From Chloroflexota bacterium (GTDB taxonomy: Bacteria; Chloroflexota; Chloroflexia; Thermomicrobiales; UBA6265): a DNA stretch of 18,600 bases. The notes under the pieces are model-generated. The model was not told the DNA's origin, did not search any database, and was given only the letters and a program-made list of their open reading frames with translations. Location: the NCBI GenBank assembly GCA_023415845.1, contig JAEZJB010000296.1, positions 1-18,600 on the forward strand, written 5' to 3'. Below are positions 1-7,798 of the stretch, in pieces; position 1 is the stretch's first letter, and each line of letters begins with the position of its first letter. Made by a program: the position numbers and the translations under genes.

Positions 1-429
1 TGGTACCGCGCCGGCAAGCCGCTCACCGACGAGCCAGTCACGCCCCAGCCGTCCGAAACTGCGATCACGCCAAACCTCGACGTGGTCGGCACCCTCGATG
101 GACTGGTGACGGAGATCGAGTCCGGAATGGGGCAGCGTGTCGATGCCCGGGGCGATGGCGAATATGCCGCTGGTGCCATGCCGGCCGCCACCCATGTCGA
201 CTGGATGCGCCACCTCGACCCCGCGACCGGCACGTTCCTGCCGCTGGACGACCTGCGCCAGTTCTACGCAGCTCTCGATCCCTCGGTGCCTACCACCACC
301 TACTGTGCCGGCGGGTTCCGCGCCGCCAATTCCTATGTGGTGCTCAAGGCGCTCGGGTTCGGGCAGCCCCGGAACTACGCTCCGTCCTGGAGTGAGTGGG
401 GTGCGAATCCCCGCACGCCGAAGGAGTAG
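1..429 (+). CDS. Sulfurtransferase (rhodanese family), C-terminal part
   Basis: The window opens inside this gene; 142 codons are visible in frame 1, ending at TAG 427-429. The visible part reads as the second, catalytic rhodanese domain of a thiosulfate/3-mercaptopyruvate sulfurtransferase. Such enzymes move sulfane sulfur from a donor onto an active-site cysteine and then to an acceptor such as cyanide or a thiol. The likely catalytic cysteine is in CAGGFRA (Cys codon 304-306), at the loop position of the CxxGxR active-site motif. A DAR motif and a C-terminal W-S-E-W-G stretch are also typical of the family. The loop residue after Cys is Ala rather than the Arg common in classical rhodaneses, so substrate preference cannot be read. 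The start and the N-terminal domain lie outside the window. The next gene starts 255 bp downstream, so this is probably a separate unit. Confidence 0.88.
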   Translation, partial: WYRAGKPLTDEPVTPQPSETAITPNLDVVGTLDGLVTEIESGMGQRVDARGDGEYAAGAMPAATHVDWMRHLDPATGTFLPLDDLRQFYAALDPSVPTTTYCAGGFRAANSYVVLKALGFGQPRNYAPSWSEWGANPRTPKE

Positions 430-570
430 GCGACCGCCCTTCTCGGGCCGCCGGCCGCCGGTTTGAGCGAGTGGCAGGGCGTCTCCGCCCGCCGCGAAGT
501 TGGCTTCTGCCTCGCCATGTGCCCTCCCTCGCCGGACGATGGGGTTGGGAGCACCCGGCTGGCCGTGCCG

Positions 571-592
571 TATGCTACCCATTACGTACTAT
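571..592 (+). promoter_or_regulatory. Candidate -10 region(s) upstream of the fab cluster
   Basis: The 255-bp gap 430-684 contains two TATAAT-like hexamers, TATGCT at 571-576 and TACTAT at 587-592, about 95-110 nt before the first KAS gene. A TTGGGA at 545-550 could serve as -35, but its 20-nt spacing to the first hexamer is too long for a standard sigma-70 promoter. Nothing coding is supported in the gap. The call is weak and rests on position and hexamer similarity only. Confidence 0.22.
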
Positions 593-684
593 GGACCGGC
601 GCGATCGATGCATCCGGTCACGGGCCTGGTTGCCTCCCCGAGCGCACGCCTCGCCCCCGAAAGTTCCAGACAAGGAGTCACCGG

Positions 685-1983
685 GTGACTGACCAGACCC
701 GAACCTCAATCGAACCGCGCCGTGTGGTCGTCACGGGCCTTGGTGCCATCTCATCGCTCGGCAACTCGGCCGACGAAACCTGGGCCCGCATCGTGGCGGG
801 TGAGACCGGCATTCGCGTCAACGAAAGCTTCGATCCGGCCCAGCATTCCTGCGTGCTCCACGGGACGATCGATCGCACCTCCCTCCCCCAACGCTTCCTC
901 GATCACAAGGAGGCCCGGAACACGTCCCTCTATTCGAAGATCGCCCTCGAAGCCGCGGGACAGGCCCTCCAGCAGGCCGGCCTGCTCGACGATGATCTTC
1001 AACTGACCCTCGACCTCTCAGCAGCCGGTGCCGCGTTTGGCACCTGCGTCGGCGGGACGTACGACGACCTGTTGCCCGCGCATGAGACCTTCCTCAATCG
1101 CGGGACCTCGCGCGTGCCTCCCCACCTTCACGTCATGTTTCCCCACAACCTGGCCGCCTACACGGTGCAGCATCAGTTCGGCATGGGCGGTCCCTCCTCG
1201 ACGGTGGTGACGGCCTGCGCGACCGGCTCCCAGGCGATCGGTGATGGCTTTCACGCCATCAAGTACGGCAAGGCGCCGGTGATGATCGCGGGGGCCACCG
1301 AGTCCACCAATCATCCCCTGTTCCAGGCCGGCTTTTCGGCGATGCGGGCGCTCGTCACCGACTCCAATGACAATCCCGACGGCGCTTCCCGGCCGTTCGA
1401 TGCCACTCGCGCCGGTTTCGTGCTTGGCGAGGGTGCGGGCATGCTCGTGCTGGAGGATCTCGAGTTCGCGCAGGCCCGAGGTGCCACGATCCTGGCCGAA
1501 ATCGTCGGCTTTGCGACCTCGAACGACGCCTATCATCCGATCGCGCCGCAGCCCGAAGGCACGGGTGCAGCCCGCGCGATTCATGCCGCCCTCGCGGATG
1601 CCGGTCTCTCACCGGCGGACGTCGATCATGTCAACGCGCATGCGGCGTCCACCCCGGCCGGTGATGTCGCCGAAGCACGTGCGATTCACGAGGTCTTCGG
1701 CGACCGGGCGTCCACCATTCCGGTCACCTCCATCAAGGGGGCGATCGGGCACTGCATGGCTGCCGCCGGCGCTCTCGAAACGATCTCCGCCATCAGGACG
1801 CTGACCGACGGGATGATCCCGCCGACTCGCAATCACCATCATCCCGACCCGGAGGTCAACCTCAACGTTGTTGGCAATGTGGCTCGCGAGCAGCAGGTCA
1901 ACGTGATTTCGAAGCATTCCTTTGGGCTTGGTGGACAGAATGCCTGCCTCATCATCCGGCGCTTCGACGCCACCGGCGCCTGA
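685..1983 (+). CDS. Beta-ketoacyl-ACP synthase II-like (first KAS)
   Basis: This 432-residue protein is a condensing enzyme of the thiolase fold: it joins malonyl-ACP to a growing acyl chain with loss of CO2 in cytosolic fatty acid elongation. The full KAS II catalytic set is present: Cys178 in ACATGS, His319 in NAHAAST, Lys351 in SIKGAIGH and His356. The C-terminal FGLGGQN loop is also present. The GTG start at 685 is chosen because AAGGAG (672-677) lies 7 nt upstream and the KAS N-terminal strand (RRVVVTGLGAI) begins 12 residues later. An ATG-less extension to 463 is open but reads as unconserved sequence. The protein differs from the second KAS downstream (HAAST versus HATAT, GLGGQN versus GFGGQN), so the two are diverged paralogs and not a fresh duplication. 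The substrate range is unknown, so I give no symbol. It heads the fab cluster. Confidence 0.93.
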   Translation: MTDQTRTSIEPRRVVVTGLGAISSLGNSADETWARIVAGETGIRVNESFDPAQHSCVLHGTIDRTSLPQRFLDHKEARNTSLYSKIALEAAGQALQQAGLLDDDLQLTLDLSAAGAAFGTCVGGTYDDLLPAHETFLNRGTSRVPPHLHVMFPHNLAAYTVQHQFGMGGPSSTVVTACATGSQAIGDGFHAIKYGKAPVMIAGATESTNHPLFQAGFSAMRALVTDSNDNPDGASRPFDATRAGFVLGEGAGMLVLEDLEFAQARGATILAEIVGFATSNDAYHPIAPQPEGTGAARAIHAALADAGLSPADVDHVNAHAASTPAGDVAEARAIHEVFGDRASTIPVTSIKGAIGHCMAAAGALETISAIRTLTDGMIPPTRNHHHPDPEVNLNVVGNVAREQQVNVISKHSFGLGGQNACLIIRRFDATGA

Positions 1984-2383
1984 CGCCGTCGCCGCGAACG
2001 ACGACCTGCCGCCTTCGACACCGATCGTCTTCCTGGCTGTTCGCTTCGGCCTCGAAGTCTTCGGGCTGGTTGGACTCGGCTATCTTGGTTGGTGGCTTGG
2101 AGATGGTGGATGGCTCGGAAGCGTGCTGGCGGCGCTCGTCGTCGTGGCGGGTGGCGCGGCATGGGGAGTCTTCCGTGTGCGACACGATCCGCCTGGCAAA
2201 ACCGATCATCCGGTGATCGTGCCGGGCAAGGTGCGCCTCGCCATCGAACTCGGTTTCTTCGCAATTGCCGCGATTGGACTCTGGTTCGGGGCCAGCCGCG
2301 CTGCCTCGGAAACCCTGATGACCGCAGTCGTGGTGTTGTACGGAATTACGTGGGATCGCCAGCGCTGGCTCTGGCGGCAATGA
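1940..2383 (+). CDS. Small four-helix membrane protein, DUF2568 (YrdB-like)
   Basis: This 147-residue protein has a Pro/Ser/Ala-rich N-terminus and four likely membrane helices at about 29-52, 57-79, 99-118 and 122-138. Between helices 2 and 3 is a charged loop ending in VPGKVRLAIEL, which resembles the DUF2568 family of small inner-membrane proteins. No enzymatic motif is visible and the family's function is not established. The ATG at 1940 overlaps the end of the upstream KAS gene by 44 nt, with GGTGGA at 1930-1935 as a possible ribosome site. No later ATG or GTG precedes the first helix. The next gene starts 10 nt after its stop, so it is almost certainly co-transcribed and perhaps translationally coupled with the KAS and SDR genes. 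A TTG at 1922 is an alternative start. Confidence 0.75.
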   Translation: MPASSSGASTPPAPDAVAANDDLPPSTPIVFLAVRFGLEVFGLVGLGYLGWWLGDGGWLGSVLAALVVVAGGAAWGVFRVRHDPPGKTDHPVIVPGKVRLAIELGFFAIAAIGLWFGASRAASETLMTAVVVLYGITWDRQRWLWRQ

Positions 2384-2393
2384 GGGGGCAGTC

Positions 2394-3173
2394 ATGACTT
2401 CACAACTTTTGGCGGGCCGCGTCGCGCTGGTCACCGGCGCCTCTCGCTCGATCGGCATTGGTGCGGCGATCGTGCGCTACCTCGCGGCGGCGGGCGCCGA
2501 TGTCGCGTTTACGCACTATCTGGCCTACGACCGCGAGATGTACGGGGCGCCGGAGAATGGCCCGGCCGATCTTGTTCGTGAGGTCGAGGCGATGGGGCGG
2601 CGGGCATTTGCCCACGAAGTCGATCTCTCGCAGCCAGGCGTGGCGGAACCGATCTTCGCTGCGGTCGAGGCGGCGCTGGGACCGGTGGACATTCTGGTCA
2701 ACAATGCCGCCTATTCTACCCACGATGATTGGGCCACCCTCACCGAGGCATCACTCGACCGCCACATTGCGGTCAACTACCGTGCCACCGCGATGCTGAC
2801 CGTCACGTTTGCCCGCCGATTTGCCAAAGGGAAAGGCGGGCGAGTCATCAACTTCAGTTCCGGGCAGCACCTCGGGCCGATGCCGAACGAGTTGGCCTAC
2901 GCAGGGTCGAAAGGCGCGATCATCGCATTTAGCACCAGCATCATGCCCGACCTGGCACGACTCGGTATCACCATCAACGTCGTCAACCCTGGCCCTACCG
3001 ATACAGGCTGGATGACGGATGATCTCCGCGAGGCCATCGTTGGCATGACCGCCAGTGGTCGCGTGGGTATGCCCGACGACGCGGCCCGCCTGGTGACCTG
3101 GCTTGCCAGCGACGATGCGGCCTGGATCACCGGGCAGGTCATCGATTCGGAAGGCGGATTCACTCGCGCCTGA
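2394..3173 (+). CDS. SDR oxidoreductase, FabG-like 3-oxoacyl-ACP reductase
   Basis: This 259-residue classical short-chain dehydrogenase has a Rossmann fold. It shows a glycine-rich cofactor loop (TGASRSIGIG), NNAA, and the catalytic set Ser156, Tyr169 and Lys173 (YAGSK), with the usual 13-residue Ser-Tyr spacing. An NPGPTDTGW segment and a GQVIDSEGG ending are typical of FabG-type enzymes. In this position it most plausibly reduces 3-oxoacyl-ACP with NADPH during fatty acid elongation. The cofactor loop is two residues longer than the canonical TGxxxGIG, a variant seen in a side branch of FabG-like SDRs, so it may not be the housekeeping FabG. ATG 2394 follows a GAGGGGG ribosome site (2382-2388) that overlaps the stop of the membrane-protein gene. 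An alternative is a general carbonyl or alcohol reductase. Confidence 0.85.
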   Translation: MTSQLLAGRVALVTGASRSIGIGAAIVRYLAAAGADVAFTHYLAYDREMYGAPENGPADLVREVEAMGRRAFAHEVDLSQPGVAEPIFAAVEAALGPVDILVNNAAYSTHDDWATLTEASLDRHIAVNYRATAMLTVTFARRFAKGKGGRVINFSSGQHLGPMPNELAYAGSKGAIIAFSTSIMPDLARLGITINVVNPGPTDTGWMTDDLREAIVGMTASGRVGMPDDAARLVTWLASDDAAWITGQVIDSEGGFTRA

Positions 3174-3192
3174 GGTGCGGACCGGCTGCACC
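3174..3192 (+). terminator. Short hairpin between SDR and fabD
   Basis: GGTGCGG (3174-3180) can pair with CTGCACC (3186-3192) with one G-U pair and a 5-nt loop, directly after the SDR stop. There is no T-run. It may slow or partly terminate transcription before fabD, or protect the upstream mRNA end; as a terminator it is weak. Confidence 0.25.
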
Positions 3193-3237
3193 ATCACGTC
3201 AATCGTCCCGAGCATTTGACAGGAGAGGAATACACGC

Positions 3238-4182
3238 ATGGCTCTTGCGGAACTGGCTGGAAAATCGATCGCCTACGTTTTTCCGGGACAGGGTAGCCAG
3301 GTTGTCGGGATGGGGAAGGATCTCTACGCATCATCTCCGGCGGCCAGGGCCACTATCGATGAAGCGAACGAGATTCTGGGTGATGGGTTTACCACGTTGC
3401 TCTTCGAGGGGCCCGCTGATGTCCTCAACGATACCTACAATGCCCAGCCCGCCCTGCTGACGGTCTCGATCGCCGCCCTTCGTGCGCTGATCGAGCGAGC
3501 CGCCGACGAAGGGGTGTTCCTGCAGCCCGTCGTCGCGGCTGGACATTCCCTCGGCGAGTTCACCGCCCTGGTTGCGGCTGGATCTTTGCACTTCCCGGAC
3601 ATGCTTCGCCTCGTCCGCGAGCGGGGGCGCCTCATGGCTGCCGCCGGTACCGAGCGACCGGGTGGCATGGCGGCGGTGCTCGGGCTCGACGACGAGACGC
3701 TGCGCGGTGTCTGCGCCGAGGCCTCCAGCGCCGGCATCATCAATGTCGCCAATGCCAATTGCCCGGGGCAGATCGTGATTTCCGGTGAAGTTGCCGCGCT
3801 GGAACTGGCAGTGGAAGGAGCAAAGGGGGCTGGTGCCAAGCGGGTCGCTCGCCTGCCGATCTCCATCGCCTCGCATTCGCCTCTCATGGAAGAAGTCTCG
3901 CGCCAGTTGAAGGCGATCACCGACGACCTCCCCTGGCAGGCACCCGCCTTCCCCATCGTCGGCAACGTCTCCGCGCAACCCATCACCACCGTTGACGAAA
4001 TTCGCGCCGAACTTGAGCACCATGTCGAGCGGCCCGTGAACTGGACCGCCTCCGTCGAGACCATGATCGGCATGGGCGTCGACACCTTCGTCGAGCTGGG
4101 AGCGGGCAACGTCCTGGCTGGCCTGATCAAGCGCATCGACCGCAACGTTTCTACCTTAGGCGTGGCGGATCTTGGTCTGTAG
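3238..4182 (+). CDS. fabD: Malonyl-CoA:ACP transacylase
   Basis: This 314-residue enzyme transfers malonyl from CoA to acyl carrier protein and so supplies the extender for both KAS enzymes in the cluster. The family signatures are complete: FPGQGSQ (Gln18, oxyanion hole), the nucleophile Ser104 in GHSLGEF, Arg129 that binds the malonyl carboxylate, and His213 in ASHSPLM. The C-terminal VELGAGNVLAGL segment is also typical. Length matches the family (about 310). ATG 3238 is preceded by AGGAGAGG (3221-3228). The gene lies 64 nt after the SDR and 165 nt before the second KAS, with no carrier-protein gene in either gap. Function is highly secure from the active-site set. Confidence 0.96.
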   Translation: MALAELAGKSIAYVFPGQGSQVVGMGKDLYASSPAARATIDEANEILGDGFTTLLFEGPADVLNDTYNAQPALLTVSIAALRALIERAADEGVFLQPVVAAGHSLGEFTALVAAGSLHFPDMLRLVRERGRLMAAAGTERPGGMAAVLGLDDETLRGVCAEASSAGIINVANANCPGQIVISGEVAALELAVEGAKGAGAKRVARLPISIASHSPLMEEVSRQLKAITDDLPWQAPAFPIVGNVSAQPITTVDEIRAELEHHVERPVNWTASVETMIGMGVDTFVELGAGNVLAGLIKRIDRNVSTLGVADLGL

Positions 4183-4347
4183 TTGGCCCGCGCCGGTGGG
4201 GTATCATGTTCCCGCATCGGGGTGAATCGATCGTGATCCCACTGGCGTTGGTGATCGCCCCCGTCTCTGGTGCGCGCGCCACACAGGTCGCCGCGATTCC
4301 AGGATTCCCATCCAGCGCCAACGGCGGCGCACGAAAGGACACGGCTG

Positions 4348-5586
4348 GTGACTCGGGTTGTTGTAACGGGCCTTGGAGCCATCACCCCATTGGGTATCGG
4401 CGTCGATGCGTTTTGGTCCGGCCTCACTGCGGGACGTTCCGGTATCCGCACTATCGAACACTTCGACGCGTCGAATCTTGATGTGCAGATTGCCGGCGAA
4501 GTTCCCGATTTCGTTGCCAAGGATTTCATCGACTTCAAGGCGGCCCGGCGCATGGACCGGTTTGCCCAGTTTGGGGTGGCCTCCGCCCGCCAGGCGCTCG
4601 AGCAGGCTGGCCTCGAAATCACCGATGAAAATCGTGAGCGCATCGGCATCATGGTCAACACCGGTGGTGGTGGCATCGGCACCATCGAAAACGAAGTGCT
4701 CAACATGGAGCGCAACGGTCCGAAGCGAGTCAGCCCGTTCCTGATTCCGCTCTTCGCGCCAAACATGGCCAGTTGCCAGATCGCCATCACCTTCGGCATT
4801 CACGGCCCGACCGTCACGTCCGTCGCTGCCTGCGCGGCCGGTGTCCAGGCGTTTGTGGATGCCGTCTTCATGATTCAGCGCGGCGATGCCGATGTCGTCA
4901 TCACTGGCGGCACCGAGGCCGGCATCACGCCGGTGGCCATCGCCGGCCTTGCCAATATGGGCGCCCTGTCGCGCCGCAACGATGACCCCGCTGGCGCCAG
5001 CCGACCATTCGACGCCGGTCGGGACGGGTTCGTCTTCTCGGAAGGCTCCGCAATCATGATTCTCGAATCCGAGGAGCATGCGGCTCGCCGTGGCGCCAAC
5101 GTCATCTGCGAGGTCGCAGGTGGTGCCTATACCTCCGACGCCTTCCACATCACCGCCCCTGATCCCAGTGGGCGTGGCCAGGCAGCAGCCATCAACGGTG
5201 CGCTGAAGCGGGCCGGAGTCGGTCCCGACGAAGTCGACTATGTTGCGGCTCATGCCACCGCCACTCCGCTCGGCGACATCGGCGAGACCAATACGCTCAA
5301 GCGGGTTTTCGGAGATCATGCGAAGAACCTCGCCATCTCGGCCAACAAGTCGATGCTTGGCCACCTGCTCGGCGCGGCCGGGGCGGTTTCCGGTCTCGGC
5401 TGTATCCTCGCCATTCGCGACGGCATCATCCCGCCGACGATCAACCTGACCGACCCTGACCCGGAGTGTGACCTCGACTACACGCCGAATGTGGCCCGCA
5501 GGATGCAGGTCGACGTGGCGGTTGCCAACGGCTTCGGATTCGGCGGCCAGAACGCGTCGGTCGTCTTCCGCCGCTACGCCGACTGA
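4348..5586 (+). CDS. fabF: Beta-ketoacyl-ACP synthase II
   Basis: This 412-residue condensing enzyme elongates acyl-ACP with malonyl-ACP in the cytosol. Length and catalytic positions match Escherichia coli FabF almost one for one: Cys162 (AACAAG), His302 (AAHATATP), Lys334 and His339 (NKSMLGHLLGAAGA), plus the gating loop GFGFGGQN near the C-terminus. I choose GTG 4348, because AAAGGA (4334-4339) sits 8 nt upstream and the protein then begins TRVVVTGLGAI as FabF does. The frame stays open back to 4270 but that part is unconserved. The catalytic positions are closer to the classical enzyme than those of the first KAS, so this one is the better candidate for housekeeping FabF. A strong hairpin 21 nt after the stop probably ends the operon. 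Confidence 0.95.
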   Translation: MTRVVVTGLGAITPLGIGVDAFWSGLTAGRSGIRTIEHFDASNLDVQIAGEVPDFVAKDFIDFKAARRMDRFAQFGVASARQALEQAGLEITDENRERIGIMVNTGGGGIGTIENEVLNMERNGPKRVSPFLIPLFAPNMASCQIAITFGIHGPTVTSVAACAAGVQAFVDAVFMIQRGDADVVITGGTEAGITPVAIAGLANMGALSRRNDDPAGASRPFDAGRDGFVFSEGSAIMILESEEHAARRGANVICEVAGGAYTSDAFHITAPDPSGRGQAAAINGALKRAGVGPDEVDYVAAHATATPLGDIGETNTLKRVFGDHAKNLAISANKSMLGHLLGAAGAVSGLGCILAIRDGIIPPTINLTDPDPECDLDYTPNVARRMQVDVAVANGFGFGGQNASVVFRRYAD

Positions 5587-5606
5587 GGTACAACTCCGCA
5601 ACCTGC

Positions 5607-5645
5607 CAATCGACCCGGCCGCGTTCATGCGGTGCGGGTCGATTG
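5607..5645 (+). terminator. Long hairpin after fabF, no U-tract
   Basis: Positions 5607-5617 pair perfectly with 5635-5645 (11 bp). After a small internal bulge, 5619-5622 pair with 5629-5632, closing a 6-nt loop. It starts 21 nt after the fabF stop and fits an end-of-operon structure. The downstream strand reads CGCTTGAC, so a classic U-tract is missing; it may act with Rho or as an mRNA 3'-end stabiliser. Confidence 0.55.
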
Positions 5646-5753
5646 CGCTTGACTCCATCGCCTGGCACGCCAGACCTGTCTGCACCGGGTATCCTGCCCG
5701 CCAGAAATCTCATTGTCGCGGGATTTCCCGCTCGTAACGTGGAGCCCATCATC

Positions 5754-7682
5754 GTGTCTGACCAGACCACGTCCACCCCGGCAGTTCTCGGCTTCGAGGA
5801 GATTGCCGACCAGCAGATTCCGTCGACCCCGGTCATTTCGCCCGACGGCACCATGGTTGCCTTCGTGGTCAGCCCTGCCTCGAAGAAGGAAGAGCACGGC
5901 ACCTCCACCATCTGGCTTTCGCGCGATGGCCAGCCTGCTCGGCCCTTCACTGGTGGCGACGGTCAGGATTCGTCACCCCGATGGTCGCCCGATGGCCGGA
6001 CGATTGCGTTCATCTCCAATCGCAAGGAACGTGAAAAGGCCGCCATCTACCTGCTGCCGGTCGACGGTGGCGAAGCCCAGCGCCTTGGCGACCTCGACGG
6101 TACGTTGTCCAACCTGGACTGGTCCCCGGATGGCAAATACCTCTCGGTCATCCGGGTCGATCCGGAGACCGAGGACGAGAAGAAGCGCAAGAAGGAAGAT
6201 CGCGACGATCCGATCGTCTTCGAAGAGGACCTGAAGTTTGCCCGCCTGTGGGTGATCGACGTCGAATCCGGCAAGGCTCGCTGCCTGACCAGCGCGCAGC
6301 GCAACGTCTGGGAGTCCGCCTGGCACCCGGATGGCAGCCAGCTTGTCTATCTCAGCACCCCCATCAACACGATCAATTCGCTGTTCACCACGGTCACGCT
6401 CTGGCGCGTGCCAACCCGTGGCGGGTTGTCTCACCAGGTGGCCACGTTCTCGCCCATCCCGTCGTCACCGGTGGTGCGGCGCGTGAACGGCGAGGATGTC
6501 GTCGTGCTCTCCGCCTCCGTGCTGCGCGAGGATCCGGCGAACTCGCTCTGGATGGTACCTTTGGCTGGCGGCCAGCCAGTCAAGGTCTTCCCGGACTTTA
6601 CGCCCCATGTCTACGATTTGGTCGCTGTGCCCGGCACCGAGGATGCGGTGGTGGCCCGTGCCGCCGACCACGTCCGTGAGCTGTGGTTCCGCGCCGATCT
6701 GGCCGCCCCGTCGATTGAACCCCTTGCCATCACGGGAGCGAAGGCGGGCGGAACATTCTCTTCACCCCCCACGCTGTCGGCCGACGGCACCAAGGTCGCC
6801 TTCGTCTGGTCACGAAGCGACACGCCGGCTCAGGTCTACGTCGATTCCCTCGGCGATGAGCCCATTGCTCTTACGTCGTTTGGGGAGGGATTCGCCGATC
6901 GGTTGGCGACTGGCGAGGTCGTGACCTGGCAGTCCGATGACGGTGTCGAAGTGGAAGGCATCCTGATCCGTCCTCGCGACGCGGGAGATGAACCGCTGCC
7001 GCTGTTCGTCCAGATCCACGGTGGCCCCAGCTGGCAGTGGGAAGATCGCATCAATCTCAGCTGGCACGACTGGGCCCAGATGCTCGCGTCCCGTGGCTGG
7101 GCTGTCCTGATGCCGAATCCGCGCGGTTCGACCGGTCGGGGCTCGGAATACGAGCGCCTGCTGATCGGCGACGTTGGCGGCGGCGAGAGCCGCGATCTCG
7201 TCACTGGCGCCAAGGCGATGGTCGACCGCGGCCTCGCCGATCCGGCCCGGCTCGCCATCGGCGGCTGGAGCTGGGGCGGCTACCTCACTGCGCGCACCAT
7301 CACCCAGACCGATATGTTCAGGGCGGCTGTGATGGGAGCTGGCGTCGCCAACCTCGTCTCCGACCACGCAGCCGGCGATATCGCCGAGGCGAACATGGCC
7401 TACTATCCGGGCCACCCCTACGAATACTGGGATCTCTACGCCAACAATTCGCCGGTGCGAGAGGCCGCCCGGGTCAAGACCCCTACGCTCATCCTCCATG
7501 GCGATGCCGATGCCCGCGTCCATGTCACCCAGGGCCAGGAATTCCACCGCGCGCTCCAGGTGCTGGGAGTGCCGGTTCGGTTCGTGCGCTATCCGCGCGA
7601 GCCGCACTCGATCGGCGAACGCGCCCACCAGATCGACCTGATGCGCCGGATCGTTGACTGGCTCGAGCAGTACGCCGGATAG
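5754..7682 (+). CDS. S9-family serine peptidase (prolyl oligopeptidase / acylaminoacyl-peptidase type)
   Basis: This 642-residue peptidase has two parts. The N-terminal half (about 30-400) is a beta-propeller with TolB/WD-like repeats recognisable as SPRWSPDG, LDWSPDGK, AWHPDG and LSADGTK. The C-terminal alpha/beta-hydrolase half carries the catalytic triad Ser506 (GGWSWGGY), Asp586 (HGDADARVH) and His618 (EPHSIGER). Family members cleave short peptides or release N-acylated residues, with the propeller excluding large proteins. No signal peptide or membrane helix is visible, so it is probably cytosolic. GTG 5754 is preferred because GGAG (5741-5744) lies 9 nt upstream; GTG 5739 is an in-frame alternative, and the open frame back to 5643 is unconserved. 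A Lys/Glu-rich loop near residues 142-160 is probably exposed. It stands alone between two terminator-like hairpins. Confidence 0.93.
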   Translation: MSDQTTSTPAVLGFEEIADQQIPSTPVISPDGTMVAFVVSPASKKEEHGTSTIWLSRDGQPARPFTGGDGQDSSPRWSPDGRTIAFISNRKEREKAAIYLLPVDGGEAQRLGDLDGTLSNLDWSPDGKYLSVIRVDPETEDEKKRKKEDRDDPIVFEEDLKFARLWVIDVESGKARCLTSAQRNVWESAWHPDGSQLVYLSTPINTINSLFTTVTLWRVPTRGGLSHQVATFSPIPSSPVVRRVNGEDVVVLSASVLREDPANSLWMVPLAGGQPVKVFPDFTPHVYDLVAVPGTEDAVVARAADHVRELWFRADLAAPSIEPLAITGAKAGGTFSSPPTLSADGTKVAFVWSRSDTPAQVYVDSLGDEPIALTSFGEGFADRLATGEVVTWQSDDGVEVEGILIRPRDAGDEPLPLFVQIHGGPSWQWEDRINLSWHDWAQMLASRGWAVLMPNPRGSTGRGSEYERLLIGDVGGGESRDLVTGAKAMVDRGLADPARLAIGGWSWGGYLTARTITQTDMFRAAVMGAGVANLVSDHAAGDIAEANMAYYPGHPYEYWDLYANNSPVREAARVKTPTLILHGDADARVHVTQGQEFHRALQVLGVPVRFVRYPREPHSIGERAHQIDLMRRIVDWLEQYAG

Positions 7683-7685
7683 GAA

Positions 7686-7724
7686 ATCGCCCCGCGGCCA
7701 GCCAGCCGCGGGGCGATCCGTTTT
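7686..7724 (+). terminator. Intrinsic terminator of the S9 peptidase gene
   Basis: A 13-bp perfect GC-rich stem (7686-7698 with 7705-7717) with a 6-nt loop starts 4 nt after the peptidase stop. It is followed by CCG and TTTT at 7721-7724. This is the most classical terminator in the window. Confidence 0.85.
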
Positions 7725-7765
7725 CAATCCGGGCGGCCAACATGTCGCCCCAACTTGTGCGCTCG

Positions 7766-7783
7766 AGGGGCGAACGCCCCTTT
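7766..7783. terminator. Small hairpin in the convergent gap
   Basis: AGGGGC at 7766-7771 pairs with GCCCCT at 7776-7781 around GAAC, with TTT on the + strand at 7781-7783. It lies just past the stop of the minus-strand mutarotase gene and could terminate that gene or back up the + strand terminator. There is no clear T-run on the minus strand. Confidence 0.35.
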
Positions 7784-7798
7784 GGCGGTCAGCCGCGC

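Noticed and set aside
463..684. Upstream extension of the first KAS gene
   Set aside because: The extra 74 residues are unconserved in character, and a clear ribosome site supports GTG 685.
685..5586. Polyketide or other secondary-metabolite cluster
   Set aside because: Only stand-alone KAS II, SDR and FabD are present; there are no modular domains, thioesterase, carrier protein or tailoring enzymes.
3435..5685. Two long antisense frames across fabD and fabF (454 and 493 residues)
   Set aside because: They mirror conserved + strand enzymes and show no recognisable protein features.
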